Below, piece after piece: positions 8,575 to 17,055 of a stretch of DNA of 64,000 nt (positions are counted from its first letter, which is position 1; each line of letters begins with the position of its first letter). This stretch comes from Mycolicibacterium lutetiense (lineage in GTDB: Bacteria; Actinomycetota; Actinomycetes; Mycobacteriales; Mycobacteriaceae), in assembly GCF_017876775.1 (NCBI RefSeq), contig NZ_JAGIOP010000002.1:434001-498000 (forward strand), written 5' to 3'. Made by a program: the position numbers and the translations under genes. The notes under the pieces are model-generated. The model did no database searches and was not told the DNA's origin. It saw only the letters and a program-made list of their open reading frames with translations.

Positions 8575-10356
8575 ATGGATGTACGCCGGGTAGATATCGA
8601 GCACTTTCGCGGAATCGCGCGGATGTCGTGGCGGATTCCGGCAGGCACGGGGTTCGTAGCGTTGATCGGCCCCGGCGATAGTGCAAAATCGACCATCTTG
8701 ACCGCGATCGACATGGCGCTCAGCGATCGCTGGAACCTGGCCATCAGCGATACCGACTTCTATCTGGGCGACGTCGAGGTGCCAATAATGATTCGGGTCG
8801 CACTCAGCGATGTTCCGGCGGCAATCCGGCGCCACGACACACTCGGGATGTCGCTCGCCGGTATCGATCATGCCGGGGACCTTTACGAGGATCCTGACGA
8901 TGGGCTCGACCCATGTCTCGTTGTCGATCTCACGATCGACAAGCATCTCGAACCGGTTTGGACCGCGCATCGCCCGAACAAGCAAGCCCCTCCCGTCGCC
9001 GTTACTGCCTCCGCGCGCCAGATCATCGGGGCCTTCAAGGTAGATGAGCGGATAAACACGCATCTACGGTGGTCGCGCGCGTCGGCACTCGGCCGACTCA
9101 CCGACGCTGCACACCGCGCAGACGAACTGCTGCTCAACGCCAACAGAGCAGCCCGCAAAGCGGTCTCGGGCGCCATCCCGGTAGAGCTCGCTGAACTGGT
9201 CGGCACCGTCCAACAACGCCTTCACATTCTGGGCAGCGGCGAGTTCACAGACCTGCAGCCCGGCCTTGACCTATCCCTGTCCACGGCGTCAGGCAACCTC
9301 GCTCTCTACGAGGGTGCGGTGCCGCTCAGCAACTATGGACTAGGTACCCGCCGGTTGGCCGGCGTAGCGGCACAACAGTTGGCCAACGAAGGCAAGGGCG
9401 TCATCCTCGTCGACGAAGTCGAGTACGGCCTCGAACCTCACCGCCTCGTCAGCCTTCTGGCCAATATCAAGAAATCTGCGTCGCTGACGCTGGTCACCAC
9501 TCATTCGCCGACTGCACTGCGACACCTCAACGTTGACGACCTCGGGATCGTACGGATGAGCTCAGCGGGAACCCTGACCGTGAGCTCGTTCGCAGCCGAA
9601 CACACCGAATTGCAGCGACTAATCAGAAGCTCGCCCGAAGCATTTCTGGCGCGACGCGTAGTGCTCACCGAGGGCAAGACCGAATATGGATTCCTTCTCG
9701 AACTACTCCACCAGTGGGACGAAGAAGTGACCGCGGCAGGTCTGCCCTCGTCTGCGGCTATCGGCGTTGTGGCAGTGGAAGGCAGCGGTGGTGCCACCAT
9801 CGACTGGGCAAGGGTGCTGACCCAGGTCGGTTACGACGTCGTTGTCTTCATCGACAGCGACGTCCCCAAAGACCGCGCCGCGGCGGACGAACTCGAGGCG
9901 GAAGGCGTCGCAGTCATCCGGTGGAGGTCCGACCATCACATCGAACGCGCAGTTACCGACGCGCTGACTGCTTCCGAACTCACTGCCCTGATCGCGCGAG
10001 CCATCGAACTGGCCGATGACCCGTCCGCATCGCCAAACAACTACCTGGCTCAACTCAAAACCCGCGGCTTACCCCCCAGCACAACGACACTGGCGGCCGA
10101 GACCTGGGTCGCTGACGGCGTTGGTATCGAAGCTGCCCGCGAAATTGTAGCGACCGCAGCCCACAAATCCGGATGGTTCAAGCGCGTCGATAAGGGCCGC
10201 GCCCTGGCAAGGTTCCTGCAAGGTGCCCGAGGCTATCCGGACTCCGATACCGCATCAAAGATCGTCGCACTTCGCGCCGCGATTTTTGCGCCCTACGACG
10301 CCACGCCTTACAGCGAGCCTGATGCCGCTGCCATCGCGGAGCTGGCCGGACAGTGA
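8575..10356 (+). CDS. OLD-family ATPase/TOPRIM nuclease, GajA-like (Gabija)
   Basis: Protein of 593 aa: N-terminal ABC/SMC-type ATPase followed by a TOPRIM nuclease domain. Walker A reads GPGDSAKS at residues 32-39, with Lys38 kept but Ala37 in place of the usual Gly. Later ATPase motifs are GVILVDEVEYGLEPH and TLVTTHSP. The TOPRIM acids are Glu366 (LTEGKTE) and Asp427/Asp429 (FIDSD). Length, domain order and a helicase gene overlapping its end by GTGA match Gabija GajA (class 2 OLD), a DNA nuclease of an anti-phage system. ATGAGGA lies 6 bases before the ATG. Specific assignment to Gabija is inferred from architecture. Confidence 0.82.
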   Translation: MDVRRVDIEHFRGIARMSWRIPAGTGFVALIGPGDSAKSTILTAIDMALSDRWNLAISDTDFYLGDVEVPIMIRVALSDVPAAIRRHDTLGMSLAGIDHAGDLYEDPDDGLDPCLVVDLTIDKHLEPVWTAHRPNKQAPPVAVTASARQIIGAFKVDERINTHLRWSRASALGRLTDAAHRADELLLNANRAARKAVSGAIPVELAELVGTVQQRLHILGSGEFTDLQPGLDLSLSTASGNLALYEGAVPLSNYGLGTRRLAGVAAQQLANEGKGVILVDEVEYGLEPHRLVSLLANIKKSASLTLVTTHSPTALRHLNVDDLGIVRMSSAGTLTVSSFAAEHTELQRLIRSSPEAFLARRVVLTEGKTEYGFLLELLHQWDEEVTAAGLPSSAAIGVVAVEGSGGATIDWARVLTQVGYDVVVFIDSDVPKDRAAADELEAEGVAVIRWRSDHHIERAVTDALTASELTALIARAIELADDPSASPNNYLAQLKTRGLPPSTTTLAAETWVADGVGIEAAREIVATAAHKSGWFKRVDKGRALARFLQGARGYPDSDTASKIVALRAAIFAPYDATPYSEPDAAAIAELAGQ

Positions 10357-11843
10357 CAACCGCACCGCTCATCTCCAGGTTTCCGTGCTCCGTGGAACTT
10401 GCTGCCGGCGGCGGCAAGACGTGGCTTCTCGTCGATACCGTCCGCCAAGTCGCTGGAGGCTCGGGAAAGACATTGGTGCTCACCCACACGCACGCAGGTG
10501 TGCATTCCATTCGAAACAAGATGCGCACGCTCGGTGTAGCTTCTGACGCGGCACACGTTGGCACCATCACCAGCCTCGCATTCGAACTCGTGCGTAGCTA
10601 CTCCCGCATCGCCGGAATGGACGTTCCCCCCATACCGGACTGGGCAGACTCTAACGACTACATCGAGGGTGCGCGCCGCGTCATGCGGAACCCTCACGTC
10701 CGCGACGTGTTCAAGGTCAGCTATAGCCATCTGCTGGTCGACGAGTACCAAGATTGCTCGCTGGCCCAGCACATGCTGGTGACCGAGTTCTCCCATGTCA
10801 TCTCGAACTGCGCCGTCTTCGGAGATCCCCTGCAGGGCATCTTCGGCTTCCGCGACCCGCTCGTCGACTGGAACACCGACGTGCTCCCCCACTTCCCCGC
10901 CCATTCCTTCGACTACTTCCCCCGCCGGTGGATGGAGCACAATCAACCGCTCGGGCACTGGCTTTACCGGATGCGCGATCGATTGCGCCCTGGAGCGTCC
11001 CTGACCATCGACAACGATGCTCCCTCAGGCGTCACCTTCATCAAAGGAACACCGCGGAGAACGGAACTCATACAGGCCGCATTGCGGCCTCGTCCCGACG
11101 GCGAATCGGTCGTCATCATCACACCGCCCGACAAAACGTCAGCCCGAACGATCGCGGCCCAACTCAAGGGCACGTACGGCACCATGGAAGATGTCCGGGG
11201 CACGTTCATGATTGACGCCCTAACCGAACTAGAGAACGCCGCACCGGAGCGCCGCGCACGGTGGCTGGCCGACATGGCGAAGTCGTGCTTCACGGGCTAC
11301 GCAAACGTAAACAAGACGGTGCTCAACAAGCTTGCGACTGGGCAACCCGTCGCCGGTCTGACCCGGCCCGGGCTTGAACAGACACTCGCCGCATTCGACC
11401 GTGTCCTGACCGACCCCACCTTCGCCGTGATCAGCGACGCCATGCGGGACATCCGCTGCGCGAAAGAAGCTCAACTGCATTCCCGTGAAGCGTGGACCGA
11501 CATCGCCGCCGCCCTTGAACGATGTGGTACTGACCCCGAGCGGTCGGCCGTTACCGAACTCGGCCGCATACGTGATCGCCTCCGCCACAGCGGCCGGCCA
11601 GCCACCGCTCGGGTTGTCTCACGCACAGCGCTGATAAAGGGACTCGAGTTCGACCACGTGATCGTCGCAAACCTTGAACGACAAACCGACCACTGCAATC
11701 TCTACGTAGCACTCAGCCGAGCGCGCAAAACACTCACGATCATCGGCAAGGACAACACGATCACCATCACCGAGACGAAACGAACGCCCAATACAAAAGG
11801 TGGACGGTCGACCTCCGACGCGCCCAGGAACGCCAGTCATTGA
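10353..11843 (+). CDS. UvrD-like helicase, GajB-like (Gabija)
   Basis: Superfamily 1 helicase of 496 aa, close to the usual GajB length. Motif I is AAGGGKT (Lys22), motif II VDEYQD at 129-134, motif III VFGDPLQGIFGF, and motifs V/VI ALIKGLEFDHVIVAN and YVALSRARKTL. It lacks the large extra 1B/2B domains of full UvrD. GTG 10353 overlaps the nuclease stop, so the two are translationally coupled. In Gabija the helicase joins the GajA tetramer and helps sense or process invading DNA; that role is inferred here. Confidence 0.83.
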   Translation: MTTAPLISRFPCSVELAAGGGKTWLLVDTVRQVAGGSGKTLVLTHTHAGVHSIRNKMRTLGVASDAAHVGTITSLAFELVRSYSRIAGMDVPPIPDWADSNDYIEGARRVMRNPHVRDVFKVSYSHLLVDEYQDCSLAQHMLVTEFSHVISNCAVFGDPLQGIFGFRDPLVDWNTDVLPHFPAHSFDYFPRRWMEHNQPLGHWLYRMRDRLRPGASLTIDNDAPSGVTFIKGTPRRTELIQAALRPRPDGESVVIITPPDKTSARTIAAQLKGTYGTMEDVRGTFMIDALTELENAAPERRARWLADMAKSCFTGYANVNKTVLNKLATGQPVAGLTRPGLEQTLAAFDRVLTDPTFAVISDAMRDIRCAKEAQLHSREAWTDIAAALERCGTDPERSAVTELGRIRDRLRHSGRPATARVVSRTALIKGLEFDHVIVANLERQTDHCNLYVALSRARKTLTIIGKDNTITITETKRTPNTKGGRSTSDAPRNASH

Positions 11844-11846
11844 CAT

Positions 11847-12485
11847 GTGACATTTGCAGGAATATTCTCATCAACTATGTCACGTCCGGACGAGGTGCAG
11901 CTCGAAAAGCTGGGCATGATTGCTTCCGAACTGCAGGAGGTGATCGCCGAGCGTGGCTACCGTGTTGACGTCGCACTGAATGTCGATCCTGCATTTGGCA
12001 GCGGGCAAGCCCGGGCGTGGCTATTGCGCGACCTCGTGATGGATGCGATCGATGAATCGGCATCACGCGTCGGCGTTGAATTCCAGACAATCAACGGTGG
12101 CGGCCGAGAACTGCAAACGGTAGGTAACGGCGTCATCCACCGCTTCCGTTGCAAGAGTGCATCGCGGATTTCCGACGATCAGATCGAGGTCCTCGCGAGT
12201 TCAGACTCGCCCCTGGTCGTAGAGGAGGGCGGGATGTACGCGGTTGAGCCGTGGATCTTCGGGTACATCTCGTCAAGCCCTACAATGCTCGACGAAGTGT
12301 TCATCGCGCCAATCCTGGATTTCGTCGAGGGCAATCCGGGGCACTTCGACTTGGGTCGTCCAATACAGTTGCTCGGCTCCGAACTGCCGCCTAAGGGCTC
12401 GGGCTTCAAGCCTTCCGACGAAGGTCTGGAAGGTTTTGGGGATGACGACGTGGCGTCCGGTGACGCAGACAGCGACAGCGCCTGA
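11847..12485 (+). CDS. Hypothetical protein, partner of XRE-ImmA gene
   Basis: Unrecognised soluble protein of 212 aa from GTG 11847, or 202 aa from ATG 11877; neither start has a strong ribosome site. There is no signal peptide or membrane segment. The C-terminal 35 residues are acidic and disordered-looking (EGFGDDDVASGDADSDSA). It lies 3 bases after the helicase gene and 42 bases before the XRE-ImmA start, so it may belong to either module. Small unknown genes commonly pair with XRE-ImmA regulators, for which it may be the protease substrate or partner; this is inference. Confidence 0.65.
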   Translation: MTFAGIFSSTMSRPDEVQLEKLGMIASELQEVIAERGYRVDVALNVDPAFGSGQARAWLLRDLVMDAIDESASRVGVEFQTINGGGRELQTVGNGVIHRFRCKSASRISDDQIEVLASSDSPLVVEEGGMYAVEPWIFGYISSSPTMLDEVFIAPILDFVEGNPGHFDLGRPIQLLGSELPPKGSGFKPSDEGLEGFGDDDVASGDADSDSA

Positions 12486-12527
12486 CACGACAGATATCGC
12501 GTGAACTCATATCGAAAGGAGTTCGGA

Positions 12528-13742
12528 GTGCGACGGCAGAACGATCTCGGTGAGCGCATCAACAGGCTGCGCCTCGTCGCCGGCATCGGTCAAGTCGAGT
12601 TCGCCGAGCAACTCGGCATCGCCAACGGGTCGGTATCAAAGATCGAGAACGGCAGGATGCTGGTCTCAGACAATCTTATCGAGGACATCGCCAAAGTACT
12701 CGATTGCACCGCAACGTTTTTGAAGGCACCTGAAGTGGTGGGCCCAAGCACTCGCCCATGGTTGCGTGCGTACGCCGATGCGTCAAAGAAAGCGGTTGAC
12801 CAGCAGGCTGCAGACTGCGTTGTTGCCACTGAAGTCATTGAATTACTCCACCTTCGGCGCATACCTGATCAGATCCCGATCTTCCAAGACAGTCTGTCTG
12901 ACGATGACGCTATTGAGCAGTTCGCGATTGACGCGCGCGCCGCGGCCCAACTCGGCGAGAACGATGTCGTCGGAAATTCGATCCGCGCGGCGGAACGGCT
13001 TGGATGCCTAGTCCTTCCGATGCGTAACGAACTTGGCAGACATCTAGGCCTTTCGCTGCGCGCCGGACAAGTCCCTGTGTTGTGCGTCAGTCAAGCCGCA
13101 GAAAGCGGAACCCCCGGCAGCGTCCCAGGCGATCGGCAAAGATTCACTGTCGCACATGAGATTGGCCATTTAGGGCTTCATGCAGGATTGGGTCCCCCCG
13201 AGACTGCAGAGGAAGCGAATCGTGTTGAGAAACAAGCACATCACTTCGCCGGTGCATTTCTCTGCCCGGGCGACGCACTCCTGCAAGATCTCCGCGATGA
13301 AGGCGGGCGCGTCACACTTCGCGCACTATCGCGGCTGAAAGAGCGATGGGGAGTCTCAATTAAGGCTCTTGTCATGCGATTTCAGAGTCTGGGTGTCATC
13401 GACACAGACCACGCCCGAAGCCTCTACAAGCAGATCTCAGCACGAGGCTGGAACAAATCCGAGCCGGTACACGTCGGTCCTGAGGACGCGATATGGCTCA
13501 AACGTGCAATCCAGCAGTCCGCCGCTGGATCGGCCGACAGCTTACAGTCAGCGTCACGATCCGTGGGCATCGGCATGTCCCATTTGCTTCGCTGGACCGA
13601 GTGGGTGCCCGACGTCGACCGCGAATCTGCACCAGTGCTAGAGATCGACCGGGCAAAACGAGCCCGCCGACGGCAAGCTGCACAAGACAACCATGGCTCC
13701 GTAGGTTCTGTCTTACCACTAGCGGGGAAGCGCCAACGCTAA
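12528..13742 (+). CDS. XRE-family regulator fused to ImmA/IrrE metallopeptidase
   Basis: Protein of 404 aa with an N-terminal XRE helix-turn-helix (about residues 7-62, FAEQLGIANGSVSKIENGR) and a central ImmA/IrrE-type zinc peptidase with HEIGH (His210, Glu211, His214) and a downstream EKQAHHFAGAFLCP segment. GTG 12528 is chosen because AAAGGAG lies 7 bases before it; the open frame extends to GTG 12501. This class cleaves or controls repressors in mobile elements (as ImmA does in ICEBs1) and can act in stress- or phage-response switches. It is the last recognisable cargo gene. Confidence 0.82.
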   Translation: MRRQNDLGERINRLRLVAGIGQVEFAEQLGIANGSVSKIENGRMLVSDNLIEDIAKVLDCTATFLKAPEVVGPSTRPWLRAYADASKKAVDQQAADCVVATEVIELLHLRRIPDQIPIFQDSLSDDDAIEQFAIDARAAAQLGENDVVGNSIRAAERLGCLVLPMRNELGRHLGLSLRAGQVPVLCVSQAAESGTPGSVPGDRQRFTVAHEIGHLGLHAGLGPPETAEEANRVEKQAHHFAGAFLCPGDALLQDLRDEGGRVTLRALSRLKERWGVSIKALVMRFQSLGVIDTDHARSLYKQISARGWNKSEPVHVGPEDAIWLKRAIQQSAAGSADSLQSASRSVGIGMSHLLRWTEWVPDVDRESAPVLEIDRAKRARRRQAAQDNHGSVGSVLPLAGKRQR

Positions 13743-14369
13743 AGTATCCGCTGGTCACGACGACTGGCCTTCCTTGCCCGCGCCAGCATTTTGCACGTCC
13801 GTGTCATAGCCGCCTAGGGGAACGTCCACGCTTCACTGCGACGGCTAGTCAACCTCGATCCCGAACGATCACAGGGCGGTGCACAAGGATGCTCAATCCA
13901 TCGGGAGCCGACGGGCGACTAATGGGCATCGAAAAAGTGAGAAGCCTCTAGGGCGCATTTCCCAGTCTATCGGTTCCGTGCAGGTCAGAACTCTGCCGTG
14001 GGCACCGATTGATTGAGAAATGACACCGGCACAACGTGAGAGCTGTCCGATTCTGCCCTGTTTTCCGGAACCATCTGAGAGTCGAGTTGAGCCTGGTCGC
14101 TCGGGTGTTTTCCGACAGATGAACGGGCTGAGCGGTCTGTGCGACTCTCCGGATCCGCGACTACCTGACAGCGCCGGACTGGCATTCTGGAACCATCTGA
14201 TTGTGCCGGATTCCGATGGCATCTTCGCGGACCGGGCCATGGCTGATGCCCCTCCCCTCCGGGCTTCACTATGCCTTATACGTCACGTGACGTTTATGTT
14301 CCGGTATGGCTTAAATGCGGGAGGAGCGTGAATTGTCTTCTCGACCATGGGGTTTCGGGGTTGAATGGG
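13743..14369. other. Long noncoding stretch, likely right end of the Tn7-like element
   Basis: No gene is supported. It contains two copies of a motif sharing GGAACCATCTGA at 14,068 and 14,190, each followed or preceded by related GATT(C/G)TGCC and TTCCG words, which may be TnsB binding sites of a transposon end. The exact terminus is not identified. Confidence 0.4.
14063..14204 (+). repeat. Pair of direct repeats, candidate transposase-binding sites
   Basis: TTCCGGAACCATCTGAGAGT near 14,063 and TTCTGGAACCATCTGATTGT near 14,185 agree at 17 of 20 positions and are about 121 bases apart in the same orientation. Tn7-like ends carry several TnsB sites of about this size. No matching site was found left of tnsA, so the role is unproven. 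Confidence 0.4.
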
Positions 14370-14666
14370 CTAACGGGGGAACTCAAGGAGCCTGTGGCAG
14401 TCGCGTAGCTCCTGGTCGACGATGTCGATGGCCGAGGTGTGCGAGAGGAGTACCAGTGTCTTGAATTGGTCGAAGGTGATGCGGCGGCCGGCGAGCTCGA
14501 TGAGCCGAAGGATGAATTCGCGGTCAGGTGTCGCGCCTTCGATGATGCTGTCTGCAATGGCGTCGTACACCGCGCGCTGCTGAGTGGCCGACAAGTCACT
14601 GCCGTGCAGCAGCTCGGCCAGCAAGGCCAAGCTGTCGGGTTCATCGTTGCAGGCCTTGCGACTCAC
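14370..14666 (-). CDS. Small hypothetical protein
   Basis: Open frame of 98 aa on the minus strand starting at GTG 14666. The composition is protein-like and helical (SATQQRAVYDAIADSIIEGA and GRRITFDQFKTLVLLSH), with no signal peptide or membrane segment, but I do not recognise a family. No strong ribosome site is visible. It sits between the transposon cargo and phoU and could be host or cargo. Confidence 0.45.
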   Translation of the reverse strand: MSRKACNDEPDSLALLAELLHGSDLSATQQRAVYDAIADSIIEGATPDREFILRLIELAGRRITFDQFKTLVLLSHTSAIDIVDQELRDCHRLLEFPR

Positions 14667-14841
14667 TCCGACAGTCTATGTCGCATGTCCCATCCGAGAG
14701 CGTGGTTTTGTCACTGTGACACTTCTCCCTCCGGGTTGCTGACGGGAAAGTCACTGATGCACTTCGCTTTTGGGTTGATTTGATCGACAATGTTGACTGT
14801 TCCATCAATGTGCGCCGACACTCACCTCATTCGTGATCGAG

Positions 14842-15486
14842 TCAGGGCTGGCGTGTTCCGGTGGTTTGGTAGATGACGCGGTTGGCGACGTCGACGGCGT
14901 GGTCGGCGAACCGCTCGTAGTAGCGACTGAGCAGAGTGACGTCGACAGCGGCCGTGGTGCCGTGCGTCCATCGGTGGTCCAGGACTTTTGTGAACAGGTG
15001 CCGGTGCAGGTCGTCCATCGCTTCGTCGTCGGTGGCAAGTTGTGCGGCCCTGTCGGGATCACGTGAGAGCACAACGGTTTTCGTGTCCTGACTGATGCGT
15101 ACGGCGAGGCGACCCATCTCTGTGAAGTATCCGGCAACCTCACTGGGTGCCGCGACCTCAGGGTGACGGCGGCGACTGATGCGGGCAACGTGGGTGGCCA
15201 GCGCTCCCATACGGGCAATATCGGCGACGTCGTTGAGGGAACTCACCACCGCCCGTAGATCACCAGCGACTGGGGCTTGGCGGGCCAGGATGGTGAACGC
15301 GTCGGTTTCCAGCCGGGTGCACTCACAGGTGATATCGCTGTAGTCGGCGATCACGGCTTCGGCGATCTGCAGGTCGGGTGCAAGTAATGCATCGGTGGCG
15401 CGGGCCATGGCCTCGCCAGTGCGGTCGCACAGCTCGGCCATGCGGGCGTTGAGATCGTCGAGCTGCCGGTGAAACACAGTGCGCAT
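14842..15486 (-). CDS. phoU: PhoU-family phosphate regulator
   Basis: Protein of 214 aa made of two PhoU helical-bundle repeats (about 10-95 and 110-205). It begins [12 protein letters not shown], and the metal-binding-type motifs [19 protein letters not shown] and [17 protein letters not shown] match PhoU. PhoU dampens PhoR/PstSCAB signalling when phosphate is plentiful. ATG 15486 is chosen because homology begins there; the open frame runs further upstream to 15591. The next gene upstream on the same strand is a degenerate receiver domain, and no pst or phoR gene is in the window. Confidence 0.88.
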   Translation of the reverse strand: MRTVFHRQLDDLNARMAELCDRTGEAMARATDALLAPDLQIAEAVIADYSDITCECTRLETDAFTILARQAPVAGDLRAVVSSLNDVADIARMGALATHVARISRRRHPEVAAPSEVAGYFTEMGRLAVRISQDTKTVVLSRDPDRAAQLATDDEAMDDLHRHLFTKVLDHRWTHGTTAAVDVTLLSRYYERFADHAVDVANRVIYQTTGTRQP

Positions 15487-15587
15487 AGGCATTGAGAGTA
15501 AGGGGCGGCCCCGCAAGCCTCCAGAGGCCCCACGGCAAGTAGCAGGTAAACGCGCAGCGCCGCAACGCTGGACTTGGCTCGTATGTA

Positions 15588-15986
15588 TCACGTCGGCCGG
15601 TGGTGGCGGGTCCAGGCACTAGACCCCTCAGCGCACAGCGACACCGCCTCGACGATCTCGGCGCGGGAGGCCTGTGTCGATAACCATTGGGCCACACCGT
15701 CATCGACCACCCCGTCGGTCAACGGACGGCGAGGATTCGCCGATACCACCAGGACCCGTGTCGGCAGGCCCTCGTCATGCACCGCCGTGGCGATCGCCGC
15801 ACCCCGCAGACCGGGCAACTGCTCACCGACAAGTGCCACCTGAGGACGACGCGCCCGAATCAGCTCAAGCGCGGCCACCCCATCAGCAGTCTCTCCCAGC
15901 AGCCGCATCCCGCTGCCGCGCAGGATCTCGGACCACACCGCCCGCAATGGTGAATCATCACCTACCACAACCCGAATCAGGCCCAC
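15588..15986 (-). CDS. Degenerate response-regulator receiver domain protein
   Basis: Stand-alone receiver-like protein of 132 aa. The N-terminal acidic pair (VVVGDDSPL, residues 10-11) and the Ser of VLVVSANP are kept. The position of the phosphoacceptor Asp (PDVVLLD.RMPG in the family) reads [12 protein letters not shown], and the late Lys is also missing. It is therefore unlikely to be phosphorylated normally. It has no output domain, so it may act by protein contact. It lies about 100 bases upstream of phoU on the same strand. Confidence 0.7.
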   Translation of the reverse strand: MGLIRVVVGDDSPLRAVWSEILRGSGMRLLGETADGVAALELIRARRPQVALVGEQLPGLRGAAIATAVHDEGLPTRVLVVSANPRRPLTDGVVDDGVAQWLSTQASRAEIVEAVSLCAEGSSAWTRHHRPT

Positions 15987-16184
15987 CGGCCACCGCCCTT
16001 ACCGCTCATCGTCACAGCTGCGCGTTTGCCTGCGCAGTCAGTGCAAATGCCACAATGCTTTCGACCACAGGGTGCCCACCTGTTCCCTGCTCAGTGCAAC
16101 TAATCCAGACTGGAAACGATCCATTAGCGGCGGTTCGTCGGCATGGTTGGCAGCGAGACGCAATTGAGGTGCACTGATCCGAGG

Positions 16185-16604
16185 TCAGATGTGACCGCTG
16201 CTGCTCGGGCCGGTGCGGGGGCCGTAGCGTTCGGCGTAGGCCTGGTGGATGTGCGCATTCTTCTTGCGTGACAGTTCGTCGATGAGCGCCGGGTTCAAAC
16301 CGTGTTTGACGAGCATGTGACGGCGCCACACCTTGTTCAGTGCGTGGGAGAAATACACGAACGGAATGAAGATGGGCACGGTCATGCTGGCGTGCAGATA
16401 GAGCGACATCGGGATGAACCAGATCGGCGCCAGGACGAGGACCGCCGGAATCGCGACGCGAACCATCATCCGGACCGTGGCTCCGGGGCCCGCCAGGTCG
16501 TTGGCCACCCAGTCGCGCATCGAGTTGGGCAGCCGTTTGCCGTAGCAATACCCGATGTACTGCAGCGGACGTGGCTTCGTGCGTGGGGTTTGACCGGTGG
16601 GCAT
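16185..16604 (-). CDS. DUF5313 family membrane protein
   Basis: Mycobacterial-type DUF5313 protein of 139 aa. The signature LQYIGYCYGKRLPNSMRDWVANDLAGPGA in its N-terminal part (residues 13-42) is followed by two hydrophobic helices (about 45-62 and 68-90) and a conserved charged tail ending AERYGPRTG. ATG 16604 is used because similarity starts there; the open frame extends across the divergent promoter. Function is unknown. It is transcribed away from the ArsR-SulP pair. Confidence 0.75.
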   Translation of the reverse strand: MPTGQTPRTKPRPLQYIGYCYGKRLPNSMRDWVANDLAGPGATVRMMVRVAIPAVLVLAPIWFIPMSLYLHASMTVPIFIPFVYFSHALNKVWRRHMLVKHGLNPALIDELSRKKNAHIHQAYAERYGPRTGPSSSGHI

Positions 16605-16630
16605 TGCTGTAGGGTAACCCGCACAAGCAT

Positions 16631-16652
16631 GGATTGCTAATCTCCTCAATCC
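16631..16652. promoter_or_regulatory. Candidate ArsR operator upstream of ArsR-SulP
   Basis: GGATTGCTAATCTCCTCAATCC contains a 6-bp inverted repeat (GGATTG/CAATCC) and the word TTGCTAA, which is shared with sites at 33,663, 40,931 and 41,355. It lies 26 bases before the ArsR start and between divergent genes, as expected for an autoregulatory operator. Confidence 0.45.
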
Positions 16653-16677
16653 GTCAAACGCCAAAAGGGGTTCCGCG

Positions 16678-17055
16678 ATGGTCGGCAATGTCTTAGACGG
16701 TCCCGAGAGGCCGCTGTATGAGGTCAAGGCCAACCTCTTCAAAGCGCTCGCGCATCCAGCGCGGATCCGGGTGCTCGAGATCCTGTCCGTCAACGATGAG
16801 CCGACCCCGGTCAGCGAGATCCTGGCCGCCAGCGAAATCGAACCGACCCTGCTCTCGCAGCACCTCGCGGTCCTCAAACGCCACCACGTGGTCAGCGGGC
16901 ACCGCGTCGGTAACGCGGTGTACTACACGATCGCGCACCCCAAGGTCGCCGAGCTGCTGCTCATCGCCCGAACGTTCCTGGCCGACACCCTCACAGCCCA
17001 GCGAGATCAGCTCGATGTCATGAGCTCGCTGCCGCCGATTGGTATGGGTCGATGA
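16678..17055 (+). CDS. ArsR-family transcriptional regulator
   Basis: Winged-helix ArsR/SmtB regulator of 125 aa. The core is NLFKALAHPARIRVLEILS, the recognition helix region EPTLLSQHLAVLKRHHVVSGHR and the wing GNAVYYTIAHPKV. The classical metal-binding ELCVCDL motif is absent, so the signal is not an obvious metal. ATG 16678 follows a weak AAAGGGG site. The stop overlaps the SulP transporter start (ATGA), so it probably controls that gene. It closely resembles the second ArsR protein at 40,970. Confidence 0.85.
   Translation: MVGNVLDGPERPLYEVKANLFKALAHPARIRVLEILSVNDEPTPVSEILAASEIEPTLLSQHLAVLKRHHVVSGHRVGNAVYYTIAHPKVAELLLIARTFLADTLTAQRDQLDVMSSLPPIGMGR

Larger units (their letters stand above)
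3486..13742 (+). mobile_element. Tn7-like transposon core with defence cargo
   Basis: Four transposition genes (TnsA, TnsB, TnsC and TniQ types) sit in one direction with start-stop overlaps, followed by an OLD nuclease/UvrD helicase pair, an unknown protein and an XRE-ImmA protein. TnsABC plus TniQ is the core machinery of Tn7-like elements, with genes placed after it usually being cargo. The coordinates give the gene span only; real ends and target duplication were not found. Repeats at about 14,063 and 14,184 suggest the right end extends beyond 14.1 kb. Confidence 0.8.
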
